Counted from the first letter of the stretch, positions 1-8,897 are shown. The stretch: 43,415 nucleotides of DNA from Symbiodinium natans (GCA_905221605.1 CAJNDS010000409.1:102501-145915); one strand, 5' to 3'. Numbers and translations are program-made. The notes: generated by a model not told the origin, from the sequence alone.

Positions 1-155
1 AACCCCCCCCCCAACCTTGCACCCCAAACCCGAAACCCTAAACCGAAACCCTACACCCTAAACCCCTAAACCCCCAAACCCCCAAACCCCCAAACCCCCA
101 AACCCCTAAACCCCTAAACCCCTAAACCCTAAACCCCAACCCTAGACCCATGACC
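1..155. repeat. Degenerate telomere-like array (CCCTAAA/CCCCAAA)
   Basis: C-strand telomere-like units with 7- and 8-base variants. It is not a chromosome end: unique sequence follows at once and identical arrays recur throughout the window in both orientations. Confidence 0.9.
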
Positions 156-162
156 TCTGCAG

Positions 163-218
163 GGTGCAGGTTTTCGATTCTGCCACCGAGCCGGTGGTGG
201 TGCGCCGCCAGGGGCTCA
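163..218 (+). CDS. Putative exon ending VVVRRQGL
   Basis: An island after TCTGCAG reads VQVFDSATEPVVVRRQGL and is followed by GTTTAGGG, which would supply a GT donor. The VRRQG motif recurs in the exon at 37972 (VFVRRQGKEKG), but two short matches do not define a family. Function unknown. Confidence 0.45.
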
Positions 219-419
219 GTTTAGGGTTGAGGGTTGAGGGTTTAGGGTTTAGGGTTTAGGGCCTAGGACCTTGAAGGCGAACCCTAAACCCGAAACCCCA
301 AACCCCGAACCCCAAACCCGAAACCCCGAAATTTCAGGGTTCAGGGTTTAGGGTTTCGGGTTTGAGATTTAGGGTTTCGGGTTTGGAGTGTAGGGTTTGG
401 GGTTTAGGGTTGTTTGTAG

Positions 420-480
420 GGGCCTCGCAAGACGTACAACTTATCCCCAAAGGCTCTGCGCAACTTCCGGGAGCTGTCTG
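420..480 (+). CDS. Putative exon with consensus GTGAGG donor
   Basis: A 61-bp island between TTTGTAG and GTGAGG. All three frames are open; the most protein-like reads KTYNLSPKALRNFRELS. Telomere-like arrays lie on both sides. Family not recognised. Confidence 0.45.
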
Positions 481-709
481 GTGAGGTTCAGGGTTCAGGG
501 TTCAGGGTTCAGGGTTCAGGGTTTAGGGTTTAGAGTTTAGGGTTTAGGGTTTAGGGTTTATGTAGGGTTTAGGGTTTGGAGTTTGGAGTTTGGGGTTTGG
601 GGTTTGGGGTTTACGGTTTAGTTGGGGACCCTTCGCTGAACACTTGCGAGGATGCAAGTAGTACCTCCTCCTCCTTCCCCCCTCAAGACCGAGCGTTCTC
701 TTTGCACAG

Positions 710-735
710 GTTCTCGAATGGCACCCAGAATCCTT
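710..735 (+). CDS. Putative micro-exon after TTCTCTTTGCACAG
   Basis: A textbook acceptor (polypyrimidine tract then CACAG) is followed by about 26 bases, open as VLEWHPESL or FSNGTQNP, before a CCCGAAACCC array. Too short to identify. Confidence 0.35.
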
Positions 736-854
736 AAGCCCGAAACCCTCAACCCTAAACCCTAAACCCCAAACCCTAAACCCTAAACCCCAAACCCTAA
801 ACCCTAAACCCTAAACCCCAAACCCTACACCACAAACAGCACGGTTGAGTTTAG

Positions 855-931
855 GCAATGACATGGTCCGGTCGGCCTTGACCCAGATCGCAGAGCGCTC
901 TGTCCGGCGGCCCGGAGGGGTGGCGTGTTGC
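855..931 (+). CDS. Putative exon (NDMVRSALTQIAERS)
   Basis: An island between TTGAGTTTAG and GTTTCC. One frame reads NDMVRSALTQIAERSVRRP followed by GGVACC. The acceptor AG is supplied by a TTTAG telomere-like unit. Basic and helix-like; no family recognised. Confidence 0.55.
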
Positions 932-1145
932 GTTTCCTAAACCCTAAACCCTAAATCCCAAACCCTAAACCCTAAACCCTAAACCCTAAACCCTAGACCC
1001 TAAACCCTAAACCCTGAACCTTGAATCCTGAATCCTGAACCCTGAACCCCCAAACCCAAAACCCAAAACCCAAACCCTAAACCCTAAACCCCAAGCCATT
1101 CCTTGTCGGGTTTAAGAGAGGATCCTACTGAGGATTGATTCTCAG

Positions 1146-1199
1146 AGGCGTAGAATGGGCCAAGTTCGTTGTGAGTCGCCTTGAGGGGGCTTGGGGCCG
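1146..1199 (+). CDS. Putative exon (GVEWAKFVVSRLEGAWG)
   Basis: Begins after GATTCTCAG and runs to a CCGAACCCTAA boundary (possible GA donor). Reads GVEWAKFVVSRLEGAWG. The minus strand is also open here, so strand is inferred from the acceptor. Confidence 0.45.
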
Positions 1200-1335
1200 A
1201 ACCCTAACACCTCTACTCTCAGGGCTCAGAGCTTCGGGCTTAGGGTTTTGGTGCTTAGGGCTTAGGGTTTTGGGGCTTAGGGCTTAGAGCTTAGGGTTTC
1301 TGTTTAGGGTTTAGGGTTTAGAGTTTAGGGTTTAG

Positions 1336-1485
1336 GAAGAAGCTCAAAGTTTTCCCTCCCTCCAAACATCCACTGGGGCCGAGGGTGTCTGCCTTGTGGA
1401 AGCTTCCTGGGGCGCATGGTCGCCCAAAAAGGGCCCAACAAGTTACAGAACCAACAGCAGCCGGCGCAGCATCTCAGAAAAGTAA
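1336..1485 (+). CDS. Putative exon, about 49 codons, GTAAGG or stop at end
   Basis: Open from a TTTAG acceptor: EEAQSFPSLQTSTG, then GVCLVEASWGAWSPKKG, then RRSISEK and a TAA. The TAA overlaps a consensus donor (A|GTAAGG, GT at 1482), so this is either a last exon or is spliced onward. Serine- and lysine-rich; function unknown. Confidence 0.55.
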   Translation, partial: EEAQSFPSLQTSTGAEGVCLVEASWGAWSPKKGPTSYRTNSSRRSISEK

Positions 1486-1595
1486 GGTGAATAAGCTGTA
1501 AGGGTCTAGGAGTTTGGGGTTTAGGGCCTAGGGTTGAGGGTATCGGTTCTGGGATTTAGGGTTGCAGGATTCGGAACTTGGAGTTCGAGGTTGAG

Positions 1596-1657
1596 GCACG
1601 TTGACCCTCTCCGTGCCTTCTTGCTGGGGACCCCCTTGCCCTTTGAAATAACGGCCC
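1596..1657 (+). CDS. Putative exon (HVDPLRAFLLGTPLPFEITA)
   Basis: An island after GTTGAG, ending at GAAACCCTAAA where the telomere-like array would supply a GA donor. The peptide is hydrophobic and protein-like; no family assigned. Confidence 0.5.
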
Positions 1658-1835
1658 GAAACCCTAAACTCCAAACCTTAAACCTGAACCCCAAGCTCCA
1701 AGCCCCAGACCCTAAACCCCAAACCCTAAACCCTAAAGCCCAAACCCTAAACCCTGAACCCGAAATCCAAAAAACCCAAGCCCTAAGCCCCAAACCCTAA
1801 ACCCTAAACCCTAAACCCTAACAAACTCCTCTTAG

Positions 1836-1924
1836 AGCCCTCCAAGCCCCCATTGAGGTGGACGACCTCCTCCTCGGCGTCACGGCGCTGCACTTCCCGG
1901 GGCTCCAGGCGCCGACTCTGGAAG
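1836..1924 (+). CDS. Putative exon (ALQAPIEVDDLLLGVTALHF)
   Basis: An 89-bp island between CTCCTCTTAG and GTTTTG. One frame reads ALQAPIEVDDLLLGVTALHF and continues PGLQAPTLE. The acceptor is good. It could follow the 1596 exon, but the phases do not match with the boundaries given. Confidence 0.6.
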
Positions 1925-2119
1925 GTTTTGTGAGGGTTTTTAGGGGGTTTAGGGTTTAGGGTTCAGGGTTTAGGGTTTAGGGTTTAGGGTTTAGGGTTAG
2001 GGGTTGTTGGGTTTAGGATTTTAGAATTTTAGGGTTTTGGGGTTTTGGGGTTTTGGGGTTTAGGGTTTTCAGGGTTATAGGGGTTGGGGTTTGGGGGGAC
2101 TTTCTGTACACTGGAGCAG

Positions 2120-2256
2120 ATGCTGCGATGGCGGCAGGGATGCAGAGTAGGCTCGAAAGCTTCGTCAGGTGCGAAGAGCAGCTCTGGCCCGATTGTGGAG
2201 GGCCACCCAACACCTTTCTCCGCCCCCTTGCCCCAAAGCTGCTACCTCCGAGCTGA
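2120..2256 (+). CDS. Putative terminal exon with stop at 2254
   Basis: Starts after CTGGAGCAG. Reads DAAMAAGMQSRLESFVRCEE, then QLWPDCGGPPNTF and PKLLPPS before TGA. A second frame is open as well. A long CCCTAAA array begins about 10 bases later. Confidence 0.45.
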
Positions 2257-2263
2257 AGGAGCC

Positions 2264-2430
2264 GCCCTAAACCCTAAACCCTAAACCCTAAACCCTAAAC
2301 CCTAAACCCTAAACCCTAAACCCTAAACCCTAAACCCTAAACCCTAAACCCTCAACCCTATACCCTATACCCTATACCCTATACCCTAAACCCTAAACCC
2401 TAAACCCGAAACCCTAAACCCCCCCCCCCC
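2264..2430. repeat. Telomere-like CCCTAAA array with CCCTATA variants
   Basis: About 20 CCCTAAA units with four CCCTATA units near the end, then a run of 14 C. Confidence 0.95.
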
Positions 2431-2520
2431 CCGGCCCCACTGGGCCGCCTCGGCCTTGAATCTAGCTGGGAGTTTTGGGTTTAGGGAGTTTAGGGTTTTG
2501 TGGGTTTTGAAACGCACCAA

Positions 2521-2634
2521 ATGTACGACACTGCTTCCTTGAAGGATATGTGGGCTGAGAGTCCCAAAAGCCCAAGATCAAGCTCGGTTCCCGAAGCTCG
2601 AATCCCTATTCACTTAAATTCAAAATCCAGCTGA
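2521..2634 (+). CDS. Small ORF of 37 codons
   Basis: ATG to TGA: MYDTASLKDMWAESPKSPRS and onward, rich in serine and proline. No convincing acceptor or family, so it may be an exon fragment or chance. Confidence 0.25.
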   Translation: MYDTASLKDMWAESPKSPRSSSVPEARIPIHLNSKSS

Positions 2635-2746
2635 CGTGCCGGGCTTCGGATTTAGGGGAAACCCTAAACCCTAAACACTAAACACCCTAAACCCTCAACC
2701 CTAAACCCTAAATCCTGAACCCTAAGCCCTAAACCCTAACCCCGAG

Positions 2747-2821
2747 AACCCGAGCCGAACTGGGAGGACACGGAGCTCACGACCATGTTGGGTCTTCGCG
2801 GGGTGGCCCAAGTCTTCTATT
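2747..2821 (+). CDS. Putative exon (EPNWEDTELTTMLGLRGVAQ)
   Basis: Follows CCCCGAG and ends at T|GTCTAG. The frame reads EPNWEDTELTTMLGLRGVAQ then VFY, strongly protein-like. The other frames are stopped or arginine-rich. Confidence 0.55.
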
Positions 2822-3050
2822 GTCTAGGACCGGGGTTTAGGGTTTAGGGTTTAGGGTTTCAATTTTAGGGTTTAGGGTTCAGGGTTTAGGGCTACTAGGA
2901 CCGGGAGTAGGCCCTTTTTTTCCTTGTTTTAGGGTGGGGGTTCCCCTTATAATCCCGTTAAAACCAAACAGGGTACCCATTTTAGTCCTAGGGTACTCCC
3001 TTGTCTAGATTGTCTTGAGTTGAAACGGCTTGAGGCGTAGGTTTGGGTTT

Positions 3051-3155
3051 AGCGTGGGGGGTCCGGCTCATGAAAGATGCTATTTGAAACGTACCCTCGA
3101 ATTCACCCCAAAGCCTCTTTCGCGAGCCTGTCCTCTCCTGCTTGCCGGATTATGA
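3051..3155 (+). CDS. Putative exon or terminal exon
   Basis: Open from a GGTTTAG unit: GGPAHERCYLKRTLEFTPKP, then LSRACPLLLAGL and TGA at 3153. A degenerate relative of the introner core (2915-2995) lies just upstream. Confidence 0.45.
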   Translation, partial: SVGGPAHERCYLKRTLEFTPKPLSRACPLLLAGL

Positions 3156-3235
3156 AGCCCTAAACCTTAAACCTTAAACCTTAAACCTTAAACCATAAAC
3201 CTGAAACCATTAACCTTAAACCTTAAACCTTAAGC

Positions 3236-3300
3236 CCTGTGCTTCAAACTCGGTCTCAAAACCCCCCGGTCACCTGCAACCCGGGAGCCCTCCTGCAACT
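3236..3300 (+). CDS. Putative exon end with GTAAGT donor at 3301
   Basis: The frame LQTRSQNPPVTCNPGALLQ runs into CAACT|GTAAGT, a perfect donor. The left boundary is unclear. A 36-base C run (3335-3370) lies in the presumed intron. Confidence 0.45.
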
Positions 3301-3332
3301 GTAAGTCCTCCATCCTTTAAACGCAGATACTT

Positions 3333-3334
<2 letters not shown>

Positions 3335-3370
<36 letters not shown>
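3335..3370. repeat. Homopolymer C run, 36 bases
   Basis: Uninterrupted cytosines inside a presumed intron. Its length is likely to vary or be misassembled. Confidence 0.9.
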
Positions 3371-3373
<3 letters not shown>

Positions 3374-3552
3374 TCAAGCAAAAGCAAAAAAGAAGCCGAA
3401 GCCCTAAACCCTATAAACCCTCAACCGTAGCCCGACCCTAAGCCCCTAAACTGTAAACCCTAATCCCTAAACACTCAACCCTAAACCCTAAACCCTAAAC
3501 CCTAAACCCTAAACCCTAAACCCTAAACCCTAAACCCTTCTGAGGTGTGCAG

Positions 3553-3638
3553 TTCGTTGGCGAAGATGGGGTTGACATGGGTGGAGTCCGCTGGGAGCCC
3601 AGTGAGACCGGTGCGTCCCAGGCCCTGCAACCTTGTCT
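3553..3638 (+). CDS. Exon encoding the start of a HECT-like domain
   Basis: After GTGTGCAG the frame reads FVGEDGVDMGGVRWE. This matches the opening of HECT ubiquitin-ligase domains (pattern F-x-GE-x-G-x-D-x-GG-x-R-[RE]), where the N-lobe begins. The trusted part ends near 3594 (TGG|GA could be a GA donor); beyond that the frame is open but unlike HECT. HECT ligases transfer ubiquitin through a C-terminal cysteine, which is not visible here. Exon-level homology is short, so this is moderate evidence. Confidence 0.6.
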
Positions 3639-4070
3639 AGGGTTTAGGGTTTAGGGTTTAGGGTTTTGGGTTGAGGGTTGAGGGTTGAGGGTTTAGGGTT
3701 TAGGGTTTAGTGTTTAGGTATGTAGGCTTTTAAGGGTTGTCATATAGGGTTTAGGGGGTTAGGGGTTTAGGGGGTTTAGCGGGGTCAGGGGGTTTATTCG
3801 TGGATGTAAAAGATGTTCATCTGTGGGTTCGATTTTGGGATGGTTGAAAGGGCCCCCCACACCAAAGTTCGTGATCCTCACAACTTGAGTTCCTCGGTTG
3901 TTTGGGGGATGAACGGGTCCGACCCCAAACCCAAAAGCCCAACTCACCAACCCTCCCCCCTGAGCCCTTACACCCCAAACCCTAAAACCCGAAGCCCTAT
4001 AAACCCTAAACCCAGGCCCCAAACCCCTAAGACCCTGGTAACCCCAAAACCCCTAAGACCCGATCCTGAG

Positions 4071-4138
4071 CTGCAAGGAAAGGAGTTCATGGACTGCTTC
4101 GCAGAGGCCCTCGCGCGAGAGGAGGCCGCTGGGCGCAG
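4071..4138 (+). CDS. Putative exon (LQGKEFMDCFAEALAREEAA)
   Basis: Follows CCTGAG and ends CGCAG|GCTTTGAGG (GC donor). Reads LQGKEFMDCFAEALAREEAA then GR, an amphipathic helix-like peptide. It lies 3' of the HECT-like exon and could belong to the same gene; unproven. Confidence 0.55.
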
Positions 4139-4246
4139 GCTTTGAGGTCCCGAACTCCCAAACCCTGAGCCCTAAACCCCAGAAGCCCTAAACCCTAAAC
4201 CCTATAGGGCTCCCTAAGCCCTAAAAGCCCTCAAAGCCCTAAACCC

Positions 4247-4385
4247 TAGAAGCCCTAAACCTAGAAGCCCTAAACCCTAAACCCTAAACCCTAAACCTAG
4301 AAGCCCTAAACCCTAAACCCTAAACCCTAAACCCTAAACCCTAAACCCTAAACCCTAAACCCTAAACCCTAAACCCTAAACCCTA
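4247..4385. repeat. CCCTAAA array with CCTAGAAGCC variants
   Basis: C-strand telomere-like units filling the presumed intron between islands at 4071 and 4410. Confidence 0.95.
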
Positions 4386-4409
4386 GGGCTCCCCAAGCCT
4401 TCTTGCCAG

Positions 4410-4477
4410 GGCAGCTCCCCGCTGTCGCTGGTGGAGCCACTGAGCTTGCTAGGCGCGGCGTGTTGCAGGGCCTGGGG
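4410..4477 (+). CDS. Putative exon (GSSPLSLVEPLSLLGAACC)
   Basis: Starts after CCTTCTTGCCAG and ends near GGGG|GCTTTAGGG, where a GC donor abuts a TTTAGGG array. Reads GSSPLSLVEPLSLLGAACC then RAWG. Confidence 0.5.
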
Positions 4478-4489
4478 GCTTTAGGGTTT

Positions 4490-4660
4490 AGGGCTCAGGG
4501 TTTTAGGGTTAGGGTTTGGGGTTTCGGGTTTAGGGCTAGGGTTTAGGGTTTAGGGTTTAGGGTTTAGGGTTTAGGGTTTAGGGTTTAGGGTTTAGGGTTT
4601 AGGGTTTAGGGTTTAGGGTTTAGGGTTTAGGGTTTAGGGTTTCGGGTTTCGGGTTTAGGG
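4490..4660. repeat. TTTAGGG array, G-strand orientation
   Basis: About 20 uninterrupted TTTAGGG units. Orientation flips relative to the array at 4247-4385 across a single exon. Confidence 0.95.
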
Positions 4661-4807
4661 TTTGGGGGAGGTTCCCCAGAGCTGAGGTGAGGTGCAAGTA
4701 GCGCTGTGGCCTCCGCGTGGGGGTTAGGGCTTCGGGCCAGGAACCCTGCACCCGAAGCTTGCTTCTTCTTAGCGTTTAGGGTTTTAGGGTTTTAGGGTTT
4801 AGGGTTT

Positions 4808-4925
4808 TAGGGTTTAGGGCAGTTTAGGGCAGTTTAGGGCAGTTTGGGGCAGTTTAGGGCAGTTTAGGGCAGTTTAGGGCAGTTTAGGGCAGTTTAGGGC
4901 AGTTTAGGGTTCAGGGTTTAGGGCA
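4808..4925. repeat. Decamer array (TTTAGGGCAG)n
   Basis: About nine near-perfect copies of a 10-bp unit made of a telomere heptamer plus CAG, flanked by ordinary TTTAGGG. Confidence 0.9.
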
Positions 4926-4984
4926 GTTTAGGGTTTGGCGTTTAGGCGTCAGGGTTTGGGGCATTTTAGGTTTTGGGTTTAGGG

Positions 4985-5540
4985 TTTATTGAAATTGTAT
5001 GGGGTTTGGGTCCCAATGGCGTTTTCAACGGATCGAAACGTTTGCAACGATTATTTTCAAGGACACACTTTCAACGAAACGCTTCTCGTTTACTCTCTTC
5101 TGCCACAATCATTGAATCTCATGGCTGGGTGTGAAACGAAACATGGCCGGACGTGAAGATTTCATATCCCACTAACACTTTGAACGAAAGTTTAGAGCAA
5201 ACGTTCCGAGCGAAAGGTTCGAAATGTTTTGACCGAGGGCCGCTGGTTTGGGAATTATAGGACGTAGGAGCTTGGAAGGGGAAGGCCCCCAGAGGTTGAA
5301 GTGAGTTGAGCATTAGGCCTCCCAGAGGTGCTTTGGCGCTCTGGACTAGTTTGCTGAAGCTCGGCTTGTCAGACAAACAACTGGGGGGAACTTCAGAATG
5401 ACACCACATGCAATTTCTATGTATTTGTGTCGTGAAGGCTTGAGGGCTAGGGTTAAAGGTTCAGGCGGTTTAGGGTGTAGGGTGTAGGGTGTAGGGTCTA
5501 GGATGTTGAGAATTGGGTGCCCTATATTGCCTTTTCAGGG
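4985..5540. other. Unique stretch without a recognised gene
   Basis: Contains several GAACGAAA-like motifs around 5060-5230. The start (about 4988-5030, GGGTTTGGGTCCCAAT) is repeated in inverted orientation at about 42428-42470. No exon is convincing, and the 96-codon minus-strand ORF (5119-5409) has no recognisable family. Confidence 0.5.
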
Positions 5541-5552
5541 ACTAAGTAGAGG

Positions 5553-6011
5553 ATGCCAGCGGAAGGCCCAAAAGGACGCCAAGGCACCCAGCTTCTCGAC
5601 CTGTATCGAAGGAATGCTAGTCTGGCATTCATCCTCTACACATTGAGGGCGTTGGGCTTCAAAATCTTGGTGGCCAAGGGCGCGAGGGGTAGAGAGGTCA
5701 CACGGTGCAGAGTGGTATTCACACACTCCCAGTGCGACCCAGAATTTCTGTGGGTGTCGGCAAAAATTCTTGAGAGACTTCCCCAGCCTGCTTGGTGGCT
5801 GGTGCAGCAGCGTGGCCCCCAGCAAGGAATTGCGGAGGACATCGGGGAAAGCGGCATGGCTTGCCTGCTCCACCCAGCCCTTCACTTCAGTTTGGATGAG
5901 ATTGCGTCCGGCACGAGGAACGCCGACGCCAAGTGCGCAAAGACAACAGGAAGAAAGAGGCTATGTTCTATATCAGTCGGCTTAACCACGTTCGCCTCTA
6001 GCTTCTCTTAA
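5553..6011 (+). CDS. Hypothetical ORF, 152 codons
   Basis: One of the longest ORFs in the window, in a 1-kb stretch free of telomere-like repeats. Starts MPAEGPKGRQGTQLLDLYRR; no recognised domain. A 116-codon ORF is open on the opposite strand (5535-5885), so strand and reality are uncertain. It may be a decayed retroelement or a host exon. Confidence 0.35.
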   Translation: MPAEGPKGRQGTQLLDLYRRNASLAFILYTLRALGFKILVAKGARGREVTRCRVVFTHSQCDPEFLWVSAKILERLPQPAWWLVQQRGPQQGIAEDIGESGMACLLHPALHFSLDEIASGTRNADAKCAKTTGRKRLCSISVGLTTFASSFS

Positions 6012-6197
6012 GTGGCCAACGCGGTGGAAGCAAAGCCGACGCCATGCGCAAATACGTAGCCTGCTGAGCTGGGGCCAAAAGTTGTCAATGCAACAGACGC
6101 ATCACCGATGGGCTTGGGAACATATCTTTCAGTCAACGCGGGGATTCCAGTAGCCATGGCGTCTGTGAGGCTGTGGCAGTGTTAGTAGCTCTGTGGC

Positions 6198-6593
6198 ATG
6201 GCAGAACACTGTGAGGATTCGGTCATTCTCCGTTCTGATTCTATCATCGCCCTATGCTCTCACCAACAAGTTGTCCAGCTCCAGCGACGCCTAACCTCGT
6301 CGGAGCCAATTAGCATTCTTGTTGGCGAGAGGGCCGTCTCGGGTCTAAACCATGAAATTGAACTCCCGTCCGACTCCTCGAAAGAGGCAATTGACGGCCA
6401 AGCAAACAGAACAGTCGACAGGAGTTTCTACATGTGCAGTTTCCCATCCCTGACTATCCACCCTCACCGGATGCAAGAAGTGTTTGCAAAGCGGGCCAGG
6501 CATGACGGGCAAAGGTTTGCGCAGAGTTGGACTGAATCTTCATGCTCGAGACAACACACGCGGCGTGAGGCATACAGGGCTTTGGAAATGTGA
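6198..6593 (+). CDS. Hypothetical ORF, 131 codons
   Basis: ATG to TGA, starting MAEHCEDSVILRSDSIIALC. Polar throughout, with no membrane segment and no recognised family. About 190 bases downstream of the 5553-6011 ORF, possibly part of the same decayed element. Confidence 0.35.
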   Translation: MAEHCEDSVILRSDSIIALCSHQQVVQLQRRLTSSEPISILVGERAVSGLNHEIELPSDSSKEAIDGQANRTVDRSFYMCSFPSLTIHPHRMQEVFAKRARHDGQRFAQSWTESSCSRQHTRREAYRALEM

Positions 6594-6651
6594 CAAGCAG
6601 CTAGTGAATGCTTGGACTTGAGATGCTGAACCCTAAACCATAAACCCTCAC

Positions 6652-6748
6652 CTTCTCATCGTGACAAAGCCAGACCTGAGAGAGGCCTTGGTGCGGACAG
6701 CACCTGGCGTCCCGTGCCCTGTGACGAGGCCCGGAACTGGGAACCAGG
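6652..6748 (+). CDS. Putative exon (LLIVTKPDLREALVRTAPG)
   Basis: Between degenerate CCCTAAA units and a TTAGGGTTTAGGG stretch. Reads LLIVTKPDLREALVRTAPG then VPCPVTRPGTGNQG. Strongly protein-like, but the acceptor is unclear. Confidence 0.5.
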
Positions 6749-6792
6749 GCCTTAGGGTTTAGGGTGTAGGGCTTAGGCGTCAGTTCAGGGGT

Positions 6793-6925
6793 AAAAGGAG
6801 GGACCCCTAGAAGGGACCCTTCATCTTTTGCCCTATGTAGCCCCTACATATACCTGATATAGTACCTATATACCGAAGTAACCCCTTAAATAGCCCCCAA
6901 GGTCCCTTCTGAGCGTCCCTCCTTT
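6793..6925. mobile_element. 133-bp MITE-like element with long inverted ends
   Basis: Left end AAAAGGAGGGACCCCTAGAA (to 6821) pairs with the right end (6899-6925) over about 27 bases with a few mismatches. AT-rich interior, no coding capacity. Half of the same end recurs at 11549-11569. Confidence 0.8.
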
Positions 6926-6929
6926 GGTC

Positions 6930-7600
6930 CCTTGAGTTAGGCTGATTTGCGGTTAGGGTTTGCGCTTAAGGCTGGCGTTTTGTTTTTTTAAAGCTATTTA
7001 AAGCTTTTTCGGAGGTGTTTTCCGGATGTTGTGTGCATGTGCGGTTTTCGCGTTGTTTTGGCTGTAATGTTTGGATTTATAGGCGGGTAGGGTTTAGGAT
7101 GTGTGTTGTTCGTATGATGTTCCGGCGGGTCTTTTGTGGGTTGTGAGGCAGATGTTTTGGCCCTTAGTGTCTAGACAGGACTCCCCAGTAGTACGTTGTT
7201 GTCAATTTTTTTTGAAGGGGGGTCAGGAGTTTCCTCAGAATCCCATTGCGCAGAAATGGGCTCGGCTTTTTTGTTTCGAGTAGACCCGGGCTCTGGGGGT
7301 TTAAGGTTTGTTTCTCCAATCAGTGCTTGGGGCTGAGCGAACGATCCCAATGAGAGTAGATCCCGTTGAACCCGAAGATAACAGGCCTTGTCGTTGGGTT
7401 TCCTATCACAACACGGGGCCGTACATAAACTGTAAGCCCTAGATCCAAAAAAACCTTTTAATCTCGAAGGGCCCTCAGCCCTAAACTATACAAGCCCTAT
7501 GCCCTAAGCTCTCAGCCCTAAGCCCTAAACCCTCGGCCCTAAGCGCTCAGCCTTTAGCCCTCAGCTCTCAGCCCTCAATATGGGTGGAATGCTTACTAAC
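6930..7600. other. Gene-poor stretch
   Basis: GT-rich sequence, an ORF at 7101-7283 with no family resemblance, and degenerate CCCTAAGC units (7490-7580). I see no convincing exon. Confidence 0.4.
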
Positions 7601-7627
7601 AATATTCCCTTAGGGTCCCCTTCTGGC

Positions 7628-7682
7628 TATACCATAATAACCCCCCCAAAACCCTAGTCTAACTATTCAGGCCCCTATATTA
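7628..7682. repeat. Dispersed repeat, copy 1 (second copy at 38169)
   Basis: A segment containing ACCCTAGTCTAACTATTCAG followed by GCCCCTATATT is closely matched at 38169-38221. It sits immediately before an exon at 7703, as the second copy does before the exon at 38231. Confidence 0.75.
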
Positions 7683-7702
7683 CCCATGTACGCGTGCTGC
7701 AG

Positions 7703-7759
7703 GATGAGCGGGGCTACCTCTGGGCCCTCAGCCCAGCCGCGACAAGGGTCCAGAGCCGG
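7703..7759 (+). CDS. Exon, 19 codons, GC donor
   Basis: GTGCTGCAG|exon|GCTTTAGGG. Reads DERGYLWALSPAATRVQSR, exactly 19 codons, phase 0 at both ends. The donor GC is followed directly by TTTAGGG. Family unknown. Confidence 0.65.
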
Positions 7760-8423
7760 GCTTTAGGGTTTTTAGGGCGTTTAGGGGTTTTAGGGTTTTA
7801 GGGTTTTGGGGTTTTAGGCTTTCGGGGTTTTGGCGTTTTAGGGTTTTAGGGTTGTAGGGTTTTAGGGTTTAGGGCTTAGGGCTTAGGGTTTAAGGTATGC
7901 CGAGGCTTAAGGGTTTGCTTCCCTGAGGAGGTAAAGTAGTTTGATTATGAGCACGCCCTCCGTTTGCACACTTATATTGAGGATGTAGACTCATGCTCAT
8001 GCTGCTCGCCGTAGGTATTTCGACGGAAACAAGTAGGGTGCTGAAACAAGTAGGGTGCTCTGCTCAGCAAGACGCGCAAACTCCACGTAATCTTCTCAAC
8101 AGAAGCTCACACGTTTCCTAGGGAGGCGCCTTGGGATATTTCATTCTTTTTTCACTTGTTGGCTTGCAGAGGATAATCTTCACGAAGAGTTTTTAGAGGC
8201 TTGAACCATATCCTCTTTAAAGGGTTAAGTGCTAGATGCCGTACCTCATTCCCGCATTCCCTACGCAAGAAGAGGGTTGACAACGCGACAAGCTCCGTAC
8301 ATGACCAAAGCGCGCGTGCACAGTTAGCTGACGTTGGGCGTCCCAGCGCCTGAGAGCCCGAATGCCGGCCCAGGCCTCTCTGAAACCCTACAACTCTAAC
8401 CCTAAACCTCATTGATGTTGCAG

Positions 8424-8522
8424 TCCGAAGGCCTGAGGCTCTACGAATATAAAGCGCAGGAACCGAAGACTTCGAATGTTCATGAAACTGGCAAGCACAG
8501 TCACAGCAGAAACGAGGCCTGA
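8424..8522 (+). CDS. Putative (terminal) exon, 32 codons
   Basis: After TTGATGTTGCAG the frame reads SEGLRLYEYKAQEPKTSNVH then ETGKHSHSRNEA and TGA at 8520. A GC donor (GAG|GCCTGAACCC) could instead splice it onward. Polar; unknown. Confidence 0.6.
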   Translation, partial: SEGLRLYEYKAQEPKTSNVHETGKHSHSRNEA

Positions 8523-8545
8523 ACCCTAAACCCTAAACCCTAAAC

Positions 8546-8604
8546 CCCAATATTTCGAAAGCAACTCGTCCTTATCAGCTGTCTTGGGCTCCTTCACCAT
8601 GGCC
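8546..8604 (-). CDS. Island open on both strands; minus reading KTADKDELLSKYW
   Basis: On the minus strand: GGTAAG|exon|GTTTAGGG, reading AMVKEPKTADKDELLSKYW. On the plus strand QYFESNSSLSAVLGSFTMAL is also open. Neighbouring exons are plus, so a minus-strand gene is uncertain. Confidence 0.3.
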
Positions 8605-8670
8605 TTACCGGGTTTTGGGGCGTAGAGTTTAGGGTTTAGGGTTTAGGGTTTAGGGTTTAGGGTTTAGGGT

Positions 8671-8709
<39 letters not shown>

Positions 8710-8866
8710 GGTTTCAGGCTTCGAGTTTAGGCACTCAGGTTCAAGGCCTTGAGGCCAGGCTTCTGGATTCTTGTGGTCTCTGTGCTTGGGTGTGTGGTTT
8801 TGGCGACTTGGCGTTGGAGTGTTTTGAAGATTGCACGCGAAACAAGGCTTTGAAACCACTACTCCT

Positions 8867-8897
<31 letters not shown>

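Noticed and set aside
1-155. True chromosome end
   Set aside because: The array is short and degenerate, and the same repeats recur in both orientations throughout; nothing singles out position 1.
5119-5409. Minus-strand gene of 96 codons
   Set aside because: No recognisable family, no splice context, and the opposite composition to the surrounding exons.
8868-8886. Functional meaning of the many C and G runs
   Set aside because: Such runs occur widely here and may be sequencing or assembly artefacts; only those inside the repeated 31021/37050 element are treated as part of a structure.
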